Assembly (NCBI GenBank): GCA_900544115.1
Contig: UQTW01000007.1
Location: 1-64,000, forward strand
From: an uncultured Collinsella sp.
GTDB taxonomy: Bacteria > Actinomycetota > Coriobacteriia > Coriobacteriales > Coriobacteriaceae
Direction of reading: 5' to 3'
Length of the DNA: 64,000 bases
The notes beneath the pieces are model-generated. The model did no database searches. It saw only the letters and a program-made list of their open reading frames with translations, and was not told where the DNA came from. Of this stretch, positions 8,564 through 16,762 are shown one piece after another. The translations under genes were made by a program, and so were the position numbers. Each line of letters begins with the position of its first letter. Positions within the stretch are counted from its first letter, which is position 1.

Positions 8564-9747
8564 TACAGACTCTTCCTCCACACCATCTTATCCACGACGC
8601 CGGTGTAGGACTGGATGATCTTGACCACCTTGGTGGACACGGTCTCGTCGGCGTAGTCGGGAACGGGCGCCTCGGGCAGCGACCCCTCCGCGTCGAGTTC
8701 GACGGCGGTGTGTACCGCCTGCAGCAGCCCCTTCTCGGAGATGCCGGCGAGCGTGAAGCATGCCTTGTCCAGCGCCTCGGAGCGCTCGGTGGAGGTGCGA
8801 ATGCACACCGCCGGGAACGGGCGGCCGACGCCAGCGAAGAAGCTGGACTCCTCGGGCAGGGTGCCGGAGTCGGAAACCACCGCGAAGGCGTTCATCTGCA
8901 GGCAGTTATAGTCGTGGAAGCCCATAGGCTCGTGCATGCGCACGCGCGGGTCCAGCTTGAAGCCCGTGGCCTCCAGACGCTTGCGGGAGCGCGGGTGGCA
9001 GGAGTACAGGATCGGCATGTCGTACTTCTCGGCTAGCGCGTTGATCGCAGTAAACAGGCTCGTGAAGTTGGCCTCGGTGTCGATGTTCTCCTCGCGGTGG
9101 GCTGATAGCAGCATGTAACGCTTGGGTTCCAGTCCGAGCTTGGAGAGGATATTCGATGCCTCGATCTTATCAAGGTTCGTGCGCAGGACTTCGGCCATGG
9201 GCGAGCCCGTGACGTAGGTGCGCTCGGGGGCGCAGCCGGTATCCTTGAGGTAGCGGCGGGCGTGCTCGGAGTAGGCAAGGTTGACGTCGGAGATAACATC
9301 GACGATACGGCGGTTGGTCTCCTCGGGCAGGCACTCGTCCTTGCAGCGGTTGCCCGCCTCCATGTGGAAGATGGGGATGTGCAGGCGCTTGGCCGCGATG
9401 GCGGACAGGCAGCTGTTGGTGTCGCCCAGGATCAGCAGCGCGTCGGGCTTCACCTGCACCATGAGCTTGTAGCTCGCGGCGATGATGTTGCCCACGATCT
9501 CGCCGAGGTCGGCGCCCACGGCGTCCAGGTAGACGTCCGGGTCGTCCAGCGACAGTTCGCGAAAGAAGATGCCGTTGAGTGTGTAGTCGTAATTCTGCCC
9601 GGTGTGCGCCAACAGGCAGTCGAAGTGGCGGCGGCACTTCTTGATGACCTCGGACAGGCGGATGACCTCGGGGCGGGTGCCAACGATGATGAGCAGCTTC
9701 ATCCTGCCGTCGTCCTTGAATGCGATATCGGAATAGTCCTTGCCCAT
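8563..9747 (-). CDS. capG: UDP-GlcNAc 2-epimerase family; likely UDP-L-FucNAc-forming 2-epimerase (CapG/WbjD/FnlC)
   Basis: 394 residues. IVGTRPEVIRLSEVI at residues 21-35 and VSDSGTLPEESSFF near residue 295 are the UDP-binding and catalytic signatures of WecB-type epimerases. GAGGAGGT eight bases before the ATG at 9747 supports this start. Position directly after capE and capF makes the third step of UDP-N-acetyl-L-fucosamine synthesis (2-epimerisation of UDP-2-acetamido-2,6-dideoxy-L-talose) the best role. A plain UDP-GlcNAc to UDP-ManNAc epimerase is the alternative. It ends in a one-base overlap with the next glycosyltransferase gene. Confidence 0.85.
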   Translation of the reverse strand: MGKDYSDIAFKDDGRMKLLIIVGTRPEVIRLSEVIKKCRRHFDCLLAHTGQNYDYTLNGIFFRELSLDDPDVYLDAVGADLGEIVGNIIAASYKLMVQVKPDALLILGDTNSCLSAIAAKRLHIPIFHMEAGNRCKDECLPEETNRRIVDVISDVNLAYSEHARRYLKDTGCAPERTYVTGSPMAEVLRTNLDKIEASNILSKLGLEPKRYMLLSAHREENIDTEANFTSLFTAINALAEKYDMPILYSCHPRSRKRLEATGFKLDPRVRMHEPMGFHDYNCLQMNAFAVVSDSGTLPEESSFFAGVGRPFPAVCIRTSTERSEALDKACFTLAGISEKGLLQAVHTAVELDAEGSLPEAPVPDYADETVSTKVVKIIQSYTGVVDKMVWRKSL

Positions 9748-9751
9748 GCGG

Positions 9752-10969
9752 CTAGACCTCCTCGTAGTAGGTGTCGGGGTTCTCTGGGTCGAAGGGCTCG
9801 TTGGCCCACATGACCGTCACGAGGTCCTCGGTGTCGGACAGGTTGGTGATAGAGTGCGTGTAGCCGGGGATCATCTCCACGGCGCGCATGTCCGAGCCCG
9901 AGACGACGTACTCGTCGACGGGATACGGGTTGCCGCCGACATCCTCCCCCACCTTCCTTAGCTTGATGGACGCGGTGCCGGAGACCACCAGGAACCTCTC
10001 CCACTTGCTCATGTGCCAGTGGTTGCCCTTGGTGATGCCGGGCCTGCTCACGTTGACCGAGACCTGGCCGCGCTCCGGCGTGCGCAGGAACTCGGTGAAC
10101 GAGCCGCGGCCGTCGACGTTGGGCTTGAGGCCGTAGGCGAAGTGCCCCGGCTCGTAGTAGGAAAGGAACGTGCTCCACAGCTTCTTGGAGAAGGATCCAT
10201 CCGCGAGGTCGGGCACCGTGAGGGTCTCGCGACTGTCGCGGAAGCGGCCTAGCAGGTAGACGATCTCGCCCAGGGACTTCACGTCGGTCTTAGGGACATA
10301 GCAGAACCCGTCACCGTCGACGCGTACCAGCCCTTCGTAGCCGCAGCGGTGCTCCTTCCCCAGTAGCGCCCCCAGCATCTCGTCGACGAGGTCGTCGATG
10401 TAGAGGAGCTCCAGCTCCACGCTGGGGTCGCTCACGGTGTAGGGTCGGCCGTTGGCGATGGCGTCGCAGAAGGTGGCCACGGCGGAGTTGTAGCGCGGGC
10501 GGCACCACTTGCCGTAGAGGTTGGGGAAGCGGTAGATGAGCACCGGGGCGCCCGTGCGCTCGGAATAATCGCGGAACAGGCTCTCTCCCGCCAGTTTTGA
10601 CTCGCCGTAGACCGAGCCCTCGAAGCGGCCGGAAAGGCTCGCCTGCGCTGAGCTGGAGAGCATGACGGGGCATTTGTTGCCGTGGCGCTCTAGCGTCTCG
10701 AGCAGCGTGGAGGCGAACCCGAAGTTGCCCTTCATGAACTCCGCCTGGTCCTTGGGGCGGTTGACGCCGGCCAGGTTGAAGACGAAGTCGGCGCGGGAGC
10801 AGTAGTCCTCCAGCTCCTCGGGCGTCGAGTCGACGTCGTACTCCATGATCTCGAGGGGAAGAAGTGACTGGTATTTCTCGCGGCGGTCCTTGCCGTCGCG
10901 GACGTTCTTGAGCGCGCAGCAGAGGTTCCTGCCCACGAACCCCTTCGCGCCGGTGACGAGGACGCGCAC
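9752..10969 (-). CDS. capF: Capsular polysaccharide reductase CapF/WbjC/FnlB (SDR plus cupin)
   Basis: 405 residues starting at a GTG (10969), one base after the capE stop. The N-terminal NAD(P)-binding SDR domain has TGAKGFVGRNL (6-16) and the catalytic YGESK (121-125). The C-terminal part, from about residue 280, contains a cupin fold with NHWHMSKWERFLVVSG as its metal-binding histidines. This two-domain architecture is diagnostic of CapF, which epimerises at C3 and reduces the 4-keto group in UDP-L-FucNAc synthesis. It lies between capE and capG, in the order in which the enzymes act. Confidence 0.92.
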   Translation of the reverse strand: MRVLVTGAKGFVGRNLCCALKNVRDGKDRREKYQSLLPLEIMEYDVDSTPEELEDYCSRADFVFNLAGVNRPKDQAEFMKGNFGFASTLLETLERHGNKCPVMLSSSAQASLSGRFEGSVYGESKLAGESLFRDYSERTGAPVLIYRFPNLYGKWCRPRYNSAVATFCDAIANGRPYTVSDPSVELELLYIDDLVDEMLGALLGKEHRCGYEGLVRVDGDGFCYVPKTDVKSLGEIVYLLGRFRDSRETLTVPDLADGSFSKKLWSTFLSYYEPGHFAYGLKPNVDGRGSFTEFLRTPERGQVSVNVSRPGITKGNHWHMSKWERFLVVSGTASIKLRKVGEDVGGNPYPVDEYVVSGSDMRAVEMIPGYTHSITNLSDTEDLVTVMWANEPFDPENPDTYYEEV

Positions 10970-10970
10970 C

Positions 10971-12029
10971 CTACTGCACCGCCTCGTGCTCGCGGCCCTC
11001 GAGCGCCAGCTGTACGTACTCGGCGGTCTTGATCTTGGCGATGGTGCCCGCCACGTCGAGCCTCTCGGTGTTGTGTGAGGTGTAGGACTCGTCGGCCTGG
11101 GTCTCCACCTCGCCGTCGACGACGAACTTGTCGTAGTTCAGGTCGCGCGAGTCGCAGGCCACGCGGTAGTAGCCGCCCATGTCCTCGGCCCTCAGGCGCT
11201 CCTCGCGGGTCATGAGGGTCTCGAAGAGCTTCTCGCCGTGGCGGGTGCCGATCACCTGGGTGCCCGTGCGCCCGAAGACCTCCTGCACGGCCTCGGCGAG
11301 GTCGCCGATGGTCGACGCCGGCGCCTTCTGGATGAACAGGTCGCCGGGGTTGGCGTGCTCGAAGGCGAACTGCACGAGGTCCACGGCCTCGTCCAGGTTC
11401 ATGAGGAAGCGGGTCATGTTGGGGTCGGTGACGGTGAGCGGCTCGCCCTTGCGGATGCGGTCGATGAACAGCGGGATGACGCTGCCGCGCGAGCACATGA
11501 CGTTGCCGTAGCGGGTACAGCAGATGGTGGTACGCCCGGCGCCGTTGCGGGCGTTGGCGTAGATGATGGACTCCATCATGGCCTTGGACTTGCCCATGGC
11601 GTTGATGGGGTAGGCCGCCTTGTCGGTGGACAGGCACACGACGCGCTCCACGCCCTCGTCGATCGCGGCGTGCAGGACGTTGTCCGTGCCGATGACGTTG
11701 GTGCGCACGGCCTCCATGGGGAAGAACTCGCAGGAGGGCACCTGCTTGAGGGCGGCGGCGTGGAAGATGTAGTCCACGCCGTGCATGGCATCGCGCACGC
11801 TCTGGGCGTTGCGGACGTCGCCGATGAAGAAGCGCACCTTGGAGGCGAGCTCCGGGGACTTCTCCTGCAGGCGGTGGCGCATGTCGTCCTGCTTCTTCTC
11901 GTCGCGCGAGAAGATGCGGATCTCCGCCAGGTCGGTGTTCATGAAGTGCTTGAGCACGGTGTTGCCGAACGAGCCGGTGCCGCCCGTGATCATGAGGGTC
12001 TTGTCTTTAAATGCGGTGGTGGTTTTCAT
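10971..12029 (-). CDS. capE: UDP-N-acetylglucosamine 4,6-dehydratase/5-epimerase CapE/WbjB
   Basis: 352 residues. TGGTGSFG (15-22) is the NAD(P) loop, and the active site has STDKAAYPINAMGKSK, with Met145-x3-Lys149 replacing the usual Tyr-x3-Lys. That substitution is typical of the FlaA1/CapE subgroup. It converts UDP-GlcNAc to a 4-keto-6-deoxy-L-hexose, the first committed step to UDP-L-FucNAc. It is immediately adjacent to the WecG-like gene upstream (no gap) and to capF downstream. No membrane segment precedes the SDR domain, so it is a soluble CapE-type rather than a membrane-anchored CapD/PglF-type enzyme. Confidence 0.93.
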   Translation of the reverse strand: MKTTTAFKDKTLMITGGTGSFGNTVLKHFMNTDLAEIRIFSRDEKKQDDMRHRLQEKSPELASKVRFFIGDVRNAQSVRDAMHGVDYIFHAAALKQVPSCEFFPMEAVRTNVIGTDNVLHAAIDEGVERVVCLSTDKAAYPINAMGKSKAMMESIIYANARNGAGRTTICCTRYGNVMCSRGSVIPLFIDRIRKGEPLTVTDPNMTRFLMNLDEAVDLVQFAFEHANPGDLFIQKAPASTIGDLAEAVQEVFGRTGTQVIGTRHGEKLFETLMTREERLRAEDMGGYYRVACDSRDLNYDKFVVDGEVETQADESYTSHNTERLDVAGTIAKIKTAEYVQLALEGREHEAVQ

Positions 12030-12806
12030 CTACTTGCCTTCCTTGCGCTTAGCGCCCGTGAACTTGTAAAAGAGAAATTTGGTATTAGTAACGAGATATC
12101 GTTTGAATAGTCGCTTCGGCTCCTGCATCAGGCGGTATAGCCACTCAAGACTTAGGTTCTGCATCCAAATCGGTGCCTCCGGCACCACGCCGGCGAGAAC
12201 GTTAAAGGCTCCCCCTACACCAATCATCAGTGGCTGGGGGCCGCCTTTAAGCTCATGCATGAGGACTTCCTGACGCGGAGCACCAAGTGCAATCCATGCA
12301 AAGTCGGCGCCAGAATTCGCAATGCGTCGTGAAAGGTCTCGTTTCTCGCCATCGGAAAGCGGACGAAAGACGGAAGGCTCCATGCCAGCAATTTCCAAGC
12401 CCGGATACTCCTCTTGAAGCGATTCCATGAGCGCCTCAAGGTTTTTCCGTTCGTTGCCGTAGAAGTAATGGCTCCATCCGTACTGAGCGGAGATGCTGAA
12501 AATCTCGCGCATCAAATCCGGACCGGTCACTCGCCCCATCGACGCGACCGTCTTTCGACCGACAATCGATAGGGGCTTCCCATCGGGAACGGACATAACG
12601 GACTCAGCCTGACAGGACCAGTAGCTGGGATCGTCATGGGCCATAACCGACGTATGGGCGTTAGAGACGCAAATATACTCGCCATGCAGATCGTCGATAT
12701 TATGTGTAATGAAATCGACGCATTCAGACATATTGGTGCCCGTGATCGGGACATCGATCACGGGCACGCGGTTTAATTCGGGATAATGAAGATAGGACTT
12801 AAGCAC
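12030..12806 (-). CDS. WecG/TagA/CpsF family glycosyltransferase (GT26)
   Basis: 258 residues starting at a GTG whose first base is the last base of the upstream stop (TAGTG). ICVSNAHTSVMA (45-56) and the catalytic-Asp segment MSVPDGKPL (71-79) mark the GT26 family. ALGAPRQE and GVGGAFNVLAG are further family signatures. The family transfers N-acetylmannosamine or other sugars onto undecaprenyl-PP-linked sugar. Here it most likely adds the second sugar after the priming transferase encoded just upstream. Alternative acceptors, such as teichoic-acid-like linkage units, cannot be excluded. Confidence 0.9.
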   Translation of the reverse strand: MLKSYLHYPELNRVPVIDVPITGTNMSECVDFITHNIDDLHGEYICVSNAHTSVMAHDDPSYWSCQAESVMSVPDGKPLSIVGRKTVASMGRVTGPDLMREIFSISAQYGWSHYFYGNERKNLEALMESLQEEYPGLEIAGMEPSVFRPLSDGEKRDLSRRIANSGADFAWIALGAPRQEVLMHELKGGPQPLMIGVGGAFNVLAGVVPEAPIWMQNLSLEWLYRLMQEPKRLFKRYLVTNTKFLFYKFTGAKRKEGK

Positions 12807-13555
12807 TAAAACGCACCCTTTCCCGTGATTACTTCAATAACGGTGAGGGCGATAATCCTTAAATCGGTGAGAATGCCACGCCTCGCAATGTACTCAAGAT
12901 CTCGCTGGACCATACCGTCGAAACCAGTTGAGTTTCGATCAGTAACCTGCCACCATCCGGTAATGCCGGGCTTCACGGCCAGGCGCTGCAGGTCGTATTC
13001 GGTGTACTCCGCGACCTCATTAGGCAGCGGCGGGCGCGGGCCCACCACAGACATCTGCCCCAGGAACACGTTCAGGAACTGCGGGAACTCGTCGATGGAG
13101 TGTTTGCGGATGAACTTCCCGATCTTGGTGACGCGGGGATCCTCCTTCATCTTGAACATGGCGCCGGCGATCTCGTTCTGTTCCTTGAGCTCGGCGAGGC
13201 GCTCGTCGGCGTCCCTGTACATGGAGCGGAACTTCCACATGCGGAAGGTGGACAGGCTGCCGTCGGGGCGGGTCTGGCCCACGCGGATCTGGCTGTAGAA
13301 CGGGTTGCCCTCGCTCTCCAGGCGGATGGCAGCGGCCAAAATCAGGCTCGGAACGGCGATGACAGCCAGCACGCAGCCGCTGAACACGATGTCAAACGCG
13401 CGCTTCACGGTACGGTAGGCCAGGCGCGAGCGGTCCCAGTTCATGATGGATTGCATGGCCCTGTAGCGGCCGGCGCCCTCACGCCGGTCCATGGCCTGAG
13501 CGATGAGCGCCGCCCCCGCGGGCGCATCCGTTGCATATTGAGGTTTATCCGACAC
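12806..13555 (-). CDS. Priming undecaprenyl-phosphate sugar-phosphate transferase (bacterial sugar transferase family)
   Basis: About 249 residues from GTG 13555, preceded by GGAAGAG. A TTG four codons earlier (13567) is the longer option. One hydrophobic segment (FDIVFSGCVLAVIAVPSLIL) precedes the catalytic core, which shows MWKFRSMYRDAD, KIGKFIRKHSIDEFPQ and the active-site VVGPRPPLPNEV, ending in GITGWWQVTDRN. It transfers a sugar-1-phosphate from a UDP-sugar to undecaprenyl phosphate, starting each repeat unit. It has only the monotopic core (WcaJ C-terminal/PglC-like) and no multi-helix N-terminal half. It follows loaP in the same orientation. Confidence 0.92.
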   Translation of the reverse strand: MSDKPQYATDAPAGAALIAQAMDRREGAGRYRAMQSIMNWDRSRLAYRTVKRAFDIVFSGCVLAVIAVPSLILAAAIRLESEGNPFYSQIRVGQTRPDGSLSTFRMWKFRSMYRDADERLAELKEQNEIAGAMFKMKEDPRVTKIGKFIRKHSIDEFPQFLNVFLGQMSVVGPRPPLPNEVAEYTEYDLQRLAVKPGITGWWQVTDRNSTGFDGMVQRDLEYIARRGILTDLRIIALTVIEVITGKGAF

Positions 13556-13573
13556 GTTCTCTTCCAAAACTTC

Positions 13574-13633
13574 GTCCCTTGGTCGGGGACCCTCCCTGTT
13601 CTGTGTAGCGATCGCCCGCAGCTAGGCGATCGC
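13574..13633 (-). other. Paired hairpins in the loaP-priming transferase gap
   Basis: On the minus strand the end of loaP and the 66-base gap carry two small inverted repeats. One is GCGATCGC at 13626-13633 pairing with its copy at 13608-13615. The other is GTCCC/GGGAC at 13574-13590 with a 7-base loop. They may be part of a LoaP-responsive RNA or only intercistronic structure. Confidence 0.3.
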
Positions 13634-14167
13634 CTTTTTAAGGTTGCGCATGACGCGCTGCTCGGCCGAAAGCACGGCAAGGCCAACGCGCGTAGTTACG
13701 CATCGGCCGCACAGGTTGAGCTCCAAATAAGCAGTGCTCTTGCGTCTATTAATGGTTTTGATAAGGCCCTCGTGGCCCAGCAGCGGACCTGCCGTCACTA
13801 CGACCTGATCGCCGTCTTTTAAGGCCTCGCTCATGGGCACCACACGGTCTCCCCTATGCGTAAAGCCTCCAATAAGCTGGACCTCTTCTTTTGCCAGCGG
13901 CACAAACTGACCGTCCTGGGATAACACCCTGGCAAAGTCGTCCATGCGCAGCAGATACTGTTGCACGGTGCGGGGATCTGCCGTGTCGCAGATCAGATAA
14001 CCGGGAAAGAGCGGCTTGGTCGTATTTGCCCATTCGCCGTGTACTTTGATCTCGGTTTGAAATTGGGGATAAAAGAGCTCCTGCATGGCGCCAGCCGGCA
14101 CCATGCGCTCGATGCGCTCGCGCATTACGTCTTCGCGACCGTTAATGACCTGGATTACATACCACAC
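13622..14167 (-). CDS. loaP: NusG-family specialised antiterminator (LoaP-like)
   Basis: 181 residues. Four GTG codons lie close together. The one at 14167 gives a protein starting MWYVIQVINGRED with AAGAGG nine bases upstream, which matches NusG N termini better than the longer version at 14176. The N-terminal NGN domain is followed by FPGYLIC and a C-terminal KOW segment (LKDGDQVVVTAGPLLGHEG). LoaP proteins act on RNA polymerase to read through terminators inside long biosynthetic operons. Its place as the first gene of a large polysaccharide operon fits that role, as does the long structured leader upstream. General NusG is excluded by context and by divergence in the linker. Confidence 0.85.
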   Translation of the reverse strand: MWYVIQVINGREDVMRERIERMVPAGAMQELFYPQFQTEIKVHGEWANTTKPLFPGYLICDTADPRTVQQYLLRMDDFARVLSQDGQFVPLAKEEVQLIGGFTHRGDRVVPMSEALKDGDQVVVTAGPLLGHEGLIKTINRRKSTAYLELNLCGRCVTTRVGLAVLSAEQRVMRNLKKAIA

Positions 14168-14218
14168 GAGCACCACCCTCTTGCTGTCTTACGTATAGCT
14201 CACGTGATTTGGATATGG

Positions 14219-14251
14219 CTTCGCCAGGGCGCTTGTGCGCGAAGGCGCTGC
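14219..14251 (-). other. Stem-loop just upstream of loaP
   Basis: An inverted repeat GCTTCGCC/GCGAAGGC with an inner GCGC/GCGC stem around a TTGT loop lies about 50 bases before loaP on the minus strand. It is a candidate leader structure of the polysaccharide transcript. There is no U-tract. Confidence 0.3.
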
Positions 14252-14325
14252 ATATTCAAACCCTGAGCCCAGTTAGACAAGCACGTGGCTCTGCCCCACC
14301 GTGAACGGTATGTATAAGCGCAGTT

Positions 14326-14369
14326 GCTAGAGACGCGGACGTGTATCGCAAAATGAACGCGTCTCCAGC
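14326..14369 (-). promoter_or_regulatory. 12-bp leader hairpin of the polysaccharide operon
   Basis: Bases 14326-14337 pair with 14358-14369 (core GAGACGCG/CGCGTCTC, one G.U), with a 20-base loop. It lies about 160 bases before loaP, inside the untranslated leader. LoaP-type factors are known to recognise RNA hairpins in leaders, so this is the best candidate recognition element here. That assignment is inference. Confidence 0.35.
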
Positions 14370-14625
14370 TAGCTGCGTGCGGCCCAGTCAAGCGGGTACA
14401 AAACTGGAACGCACGCAAACAGCTGCAGCACTGCTACGCTTTAGCATGCAAACAATAGCTATTTACACCTACGAATTAATTCGATGCAAAAAAACAAAGT
14501 CGCATGACTTCTATATTGGAGCTCGTGGTTTTTCTAACACCGCCGTTACGGCCGGATGCTGATCGACCCTGCGCTTTGCAACTTGCTGGAGCCGCGAGCA
14601 CAGTTGAACTCATGTAACGTTAGGT

Positions 14626-14634
14626 ATCCTAGCA
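14626..14634 (-). promoter_or_regulatory. Possible extended -10 promoter for the polysaccharide operon
   Basis: TGCTAGGAT read on the minus strand is an extended -10-like element about 450 bases before loaP. No convincing -35 is present. The gap 14168-14944 holds this element, the two stem-loops listed separately, and no supportable gene. It is somewhat AT-rich, and the small open frames there lack ribosome binding sites and family motifs. Confidence 0.25.
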
Positions 14635-14903
14635 CAAGCTGTTAGTGAAACTGATTTGGGCTGCGTTGGACAACATATCGTTCATTTGACGTGCTTAAGG
14701 GGGTTGTTTTGGGATGTTGTTCACGTTGACGCAGGTTATTGGGGTGCTGGCAATAATTGGGAGCGTTCCTGAAGCCCAAATGGAGCAGCGAGCTGCACCG
14801 TTAATTGCCATTAGATAACAAACTATGTACAGACATGGGAAATAAATTGTGCAACTTTTTGTTGGTGTGGGTATCGGTTTGTGTGCCGAGGTGTTTTAGC
14901 ATG

Positions 14904-14933
14904 AAAAAAGGCCATCGGAATACCGAAGGCCTT
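14904..14933 (-). terminator. Rho-independent terminator of tRNA-Ala
   Basis: On the minus strand AAAGGCC-T-TCGG, loop TATT, CCGA-T-GGCCTTT forms a stem with one mismatch. It is followed by a run of T, 12 bases after the tRNA 3' end. Confidence 0.85.
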
Positions 14934-14944
14934 TGCATTCACGA

Positions 14945-15020
14945 TGGTGGAGACGAGGGGGATCGAACCCCTGACCTCTTGACTGCCAGTCAAGCGCTCT
15001 CCCAGCTGAGCTACGCCCCC
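14945..15020 (-). tRNA. tRNA-Ala (anticodon GGC)
   Basis: The minus strand reads GGGGGCGTAGCTCAGCTGGG at its 5' end. The anticodon arm CTTGA-CTGGCAG-TCAAG carries anticodon GGC, the T arm is AGGGGTTCGATCCCCCT, and CCA is encoded. The acceptor stem GGGGGCG pairs with CGTCTCC through two G.U pairs. All four arms fold, and GGC reads GCC/GCU alanine codons. Confidence 0.97.
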
Positions 15021-15090
15021 GTGACGAGGAAATACTATAGGGGAAGTTGGCGCGACGTGCAAGGACTTTTTTGGGTCAGACTATAAATGC

Positions 15091-15732
15091 CTATTGATAT
15101 AGGTAAGCGATGGCAGTGCCGGCGTGGGCTTGGATCGTGGCTGTTGACCTGACGACGTTGCTGATGCCCGTGTCGGCCAACAAGCCCAGCGGGCTGTGGT
15201 CTAGCTCCCACTCCAAGCCATGTTCGCTTACCACCGTCCCAGGGGCTATGGCGATGATGGAGAACGTCTGGCCCTCGGCGCCTTCGATGGCCCACGATTC
15301 GCCTGCGCGAAGGATGCGGGAGACTACCTTGTCCTCGGCAATCCAGACTGGGGCGTCATCGTAGCCTGCGAGCAGGCCCAGTACGGAAAGCGCCATATCA
15401 GGACGGCCGCCGGTGGCGCAGGTCGCAACTACTTCGGCACCCGGCCAGCGACGACGGACGGAATCGAGCGCCAGCGCCAGATCGGTATAGTCCTTGTACG
15501 GGTCGTGGCGCTCTACTTCAAAGGCTTCGGCGGCATCGACCAACGCGCGGCCCGCATCGCTTACCGTATCGGCGTCTCCAACATATACGTCGCAGCTCAA
15601 CCCCGCGCCCAGCAGCGCATCGAGCCCGCGGTCTACGGCGACAACGTGGTCGCACTCCCCCACCAGCTGGCGCAGCAGGTTCGCACTCGCCACCACGGGC
15701 GAGCCGCAAACAACCAATACCTTACAAGCCAC
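15091..15732 (-). CDS. thiN: Thiamine pyrophosphokinase
   Basis: 213 residues from a GTG start. DHVVAVDRGLDALLGAG and DVYVGDADTVSD (Asp-rich catalytic loop) in the first 60 residues, DYTDLALALD, and CATGGRPDMALSVLGLL around residue 110 form the ThiN pattern. The protein transfers pyrophosphate from ATP to thiamine, giving the cofactor thiamine diphosphate in the cytoplasm. It follows a HAD phosphatase gene on the same strand by 9 bases, so the two are probably cotranscribed, though no functional link is obvious. Length and motif order are normal. Confidence 0.92.
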   Translation of the reverse strand: MACKVLVVCGSPVVASANLLRQLVGECDHVVAVDRGLDALLGAGLSCDVYVGDADTVSDAGRALVDAAEAFEVERHDPYKDYTDLALALDSVRRRWPGAEVVATCATGGRPDMALSVLGLLAGYDDAPVWIAEDKVVSRILRAGESWAIEGAEGQTFSIIAIAPGTVVSEHGLEWELDHSPLGLLADTGISNVVRSTATIQAHAGTAIAYLYQ

Positions 15733-15741
15733 AGCTCTCGC

Positions 15742-16431
15742 CTATCCCTCAAATGCAAGCACGCGGGCCAGGTCCAGGTCCTCGTAACTATCGATAAAGA
15801 TGTCACAGTTGGCACGCACCTCGTCGCGCTCCATACGGCCGTGCGGGTCATAGATGCCCACGCGTTTAAATCCAGCGGTGCTGGAGCTCTTAAGCCCAAA
15901 GACCGCGTCCTCAAACACCCAGGCGCGATCAAACTTGTGCCCGTGGCGCTCTTCCAGGCGACGCAACGCCAGCTCGTACACATCGGGGAATTGCTTGGAG
16001 CGCCCCGCCTCGCCCGTCGTGGTAATAAACTCCATATAGCGATCAAGGCCAGCACCAGCAAGCGCAGACGTAACCAGCTCGGCCGGCGTGGATGTGGCAA
16101 CGCACATGGCAATGCCCGCCGCCTTCGCCTGCTCCAAAAATGCAAGCAGGCCCTCGCGCGGCGGCACCTTGGAGTAGCCATCGATCAAAATCTCGCCCAG
16201 CTCGCGATACAGCTCCTCGCCATTCGCGCCAATGCCCCACGTGTCGTGGTAGGCCTGGCACTCGTCCTCCAACGACAGGTGCTCAAATTGAGCAAAGTCA
16301 TCCACGGTCACGTCAATCCCGTGGCGGCGCAATAACTCGGGCTGGGCATAGGCCCAAACGGGGGTGCTATTAACCAGCGTTCCGTCGCAATCGAAAATAA
16401 AAGCAACATTGGGAGCGGCGGTCTGGGACAT
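15742..16431 (-). CDS. HAD-superfamily sugar-phosphate phosphatase/phosphomutase-like hydrolase
   Basis: 229 residues from ATG 16431, chosen because AAAGG lies seven bases upstream. A start seven codons earlier lacks one. Motif I is FIFDCDGTLVNSTPVW (residues 11-26), motif II the VATSTP serine/threonine segment near 110, the conserved Lys lies in KQFPDVYELALRR, and motif III is VFEDAVFGLKSS. The cap follows motif I, giving the beta-phosphoglucomutase-like subclass, but the diagnostic mutase residues are not certain, so a sugar-phosphate phosphatase is equally likely. It is divergent from glgB, and the shared intergenic region contains GGTAAAAC operator-like repeats. A link to alpha-glucan breakdown is therefore plausible. 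Confidence 0.85.
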   Translation of the reverse strand: MSQTAAPNVAFIFDCDGTLVNSTPVWAYAQPELLRRHGIDVTVDDFAQFEHLSLEDECQAYHDTWGIGANGEELYRELGEILIDGYSKVPPREGLLAFLEQAKAAGIAMCVATSTPAELVTSALAGAGLDRYMEFITTTGEAGRSKQFPDVYELALRRLEERHGHKFDRAWVFEDAVFGLKSSSTAGFKRVGIYDPHGRMERDEVRANCDIFIDSYEDLDLARVLAFEG

Positions 16432-16453
16432 AAACGTACCTTTCGATGTCAAA

Positions 16454-16484
16454 TGGTAAACAACCTGCTAAAAACGTTTTACCA
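16454..16484. promoter_or_regulatory. Operator-like inverted repeat TGGTAAA...TTTTACCA (site 1)
   Basis: TGGTAAA at 16454-16460 faces TTTTACCA at 16477-16484, and the right part is AAAACGTTTTACCA, with the AAAACGTTTT core typical of LacI-family operators. It lies 23 bases upstream of the HAD start in the divergent glgB/HAD region. Confidence 0.5.
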
Positions 16485-16515
16485 AACGTCAATCTAATAA
16501 TCTAGAAACCCTATT

Positions 16516-16541
16516 TGGTAAAACTGTCAAGAGTTTTACCA
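16516..16541. promoter_or_regulatory. Operator-like inverted repeat TGGTAAAAC-N8-GTTTTACCA (site 2)
   Basis: A perfect 9-bp inverted repeat around TGTCAAGA. On the minus strand it overlaps a TTGACA, so a repressor bound here could block transcription of the HAD gene as well as glgB. The remaining bases of the 16432-16762 gap hold a TATAAA at 16560-16565 that might serve as a -10 for glgB, but no clear -35. Confidence 0.55.
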
Positions 16542-16762
16542 TCGCAATTCTGCCAGTGGTATAAACATGGCGCTCGCCGATTAAACGCCGCCGCAAATCC
16601 ACTTTTCTCCATAAAAGTAACGAACAGGTGTTATCGTATTTCGTGCCGAAAGTTCCACCGAGCACGCGAGGTGGAACGAATCATAGAACTATCGCCGTCC
16701 CTTCGATTCGTGCAGCCTTGGACCTTTCGCATCTAGTCACCAAGGCAACACGCTGCCGCGTC

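Noticed and set aside
13608..13640. Plus-strand terminator made of GCGATCGC repeats followed by TTTTT
   Set aside because: No plus-strand gene precedes it, and the T-run is the complement of the Lys codons at the end of loaP. The inverted repeat itself is kept only as a low-confidence feature on the minus strand.
14177..14944. Small open frames in the loaP leader as unannotated genes
   Set aside because: None has a ribosome site, conserved motif or GC-position bias like the neighbouring genes. The region is better explained as promoter and leader.
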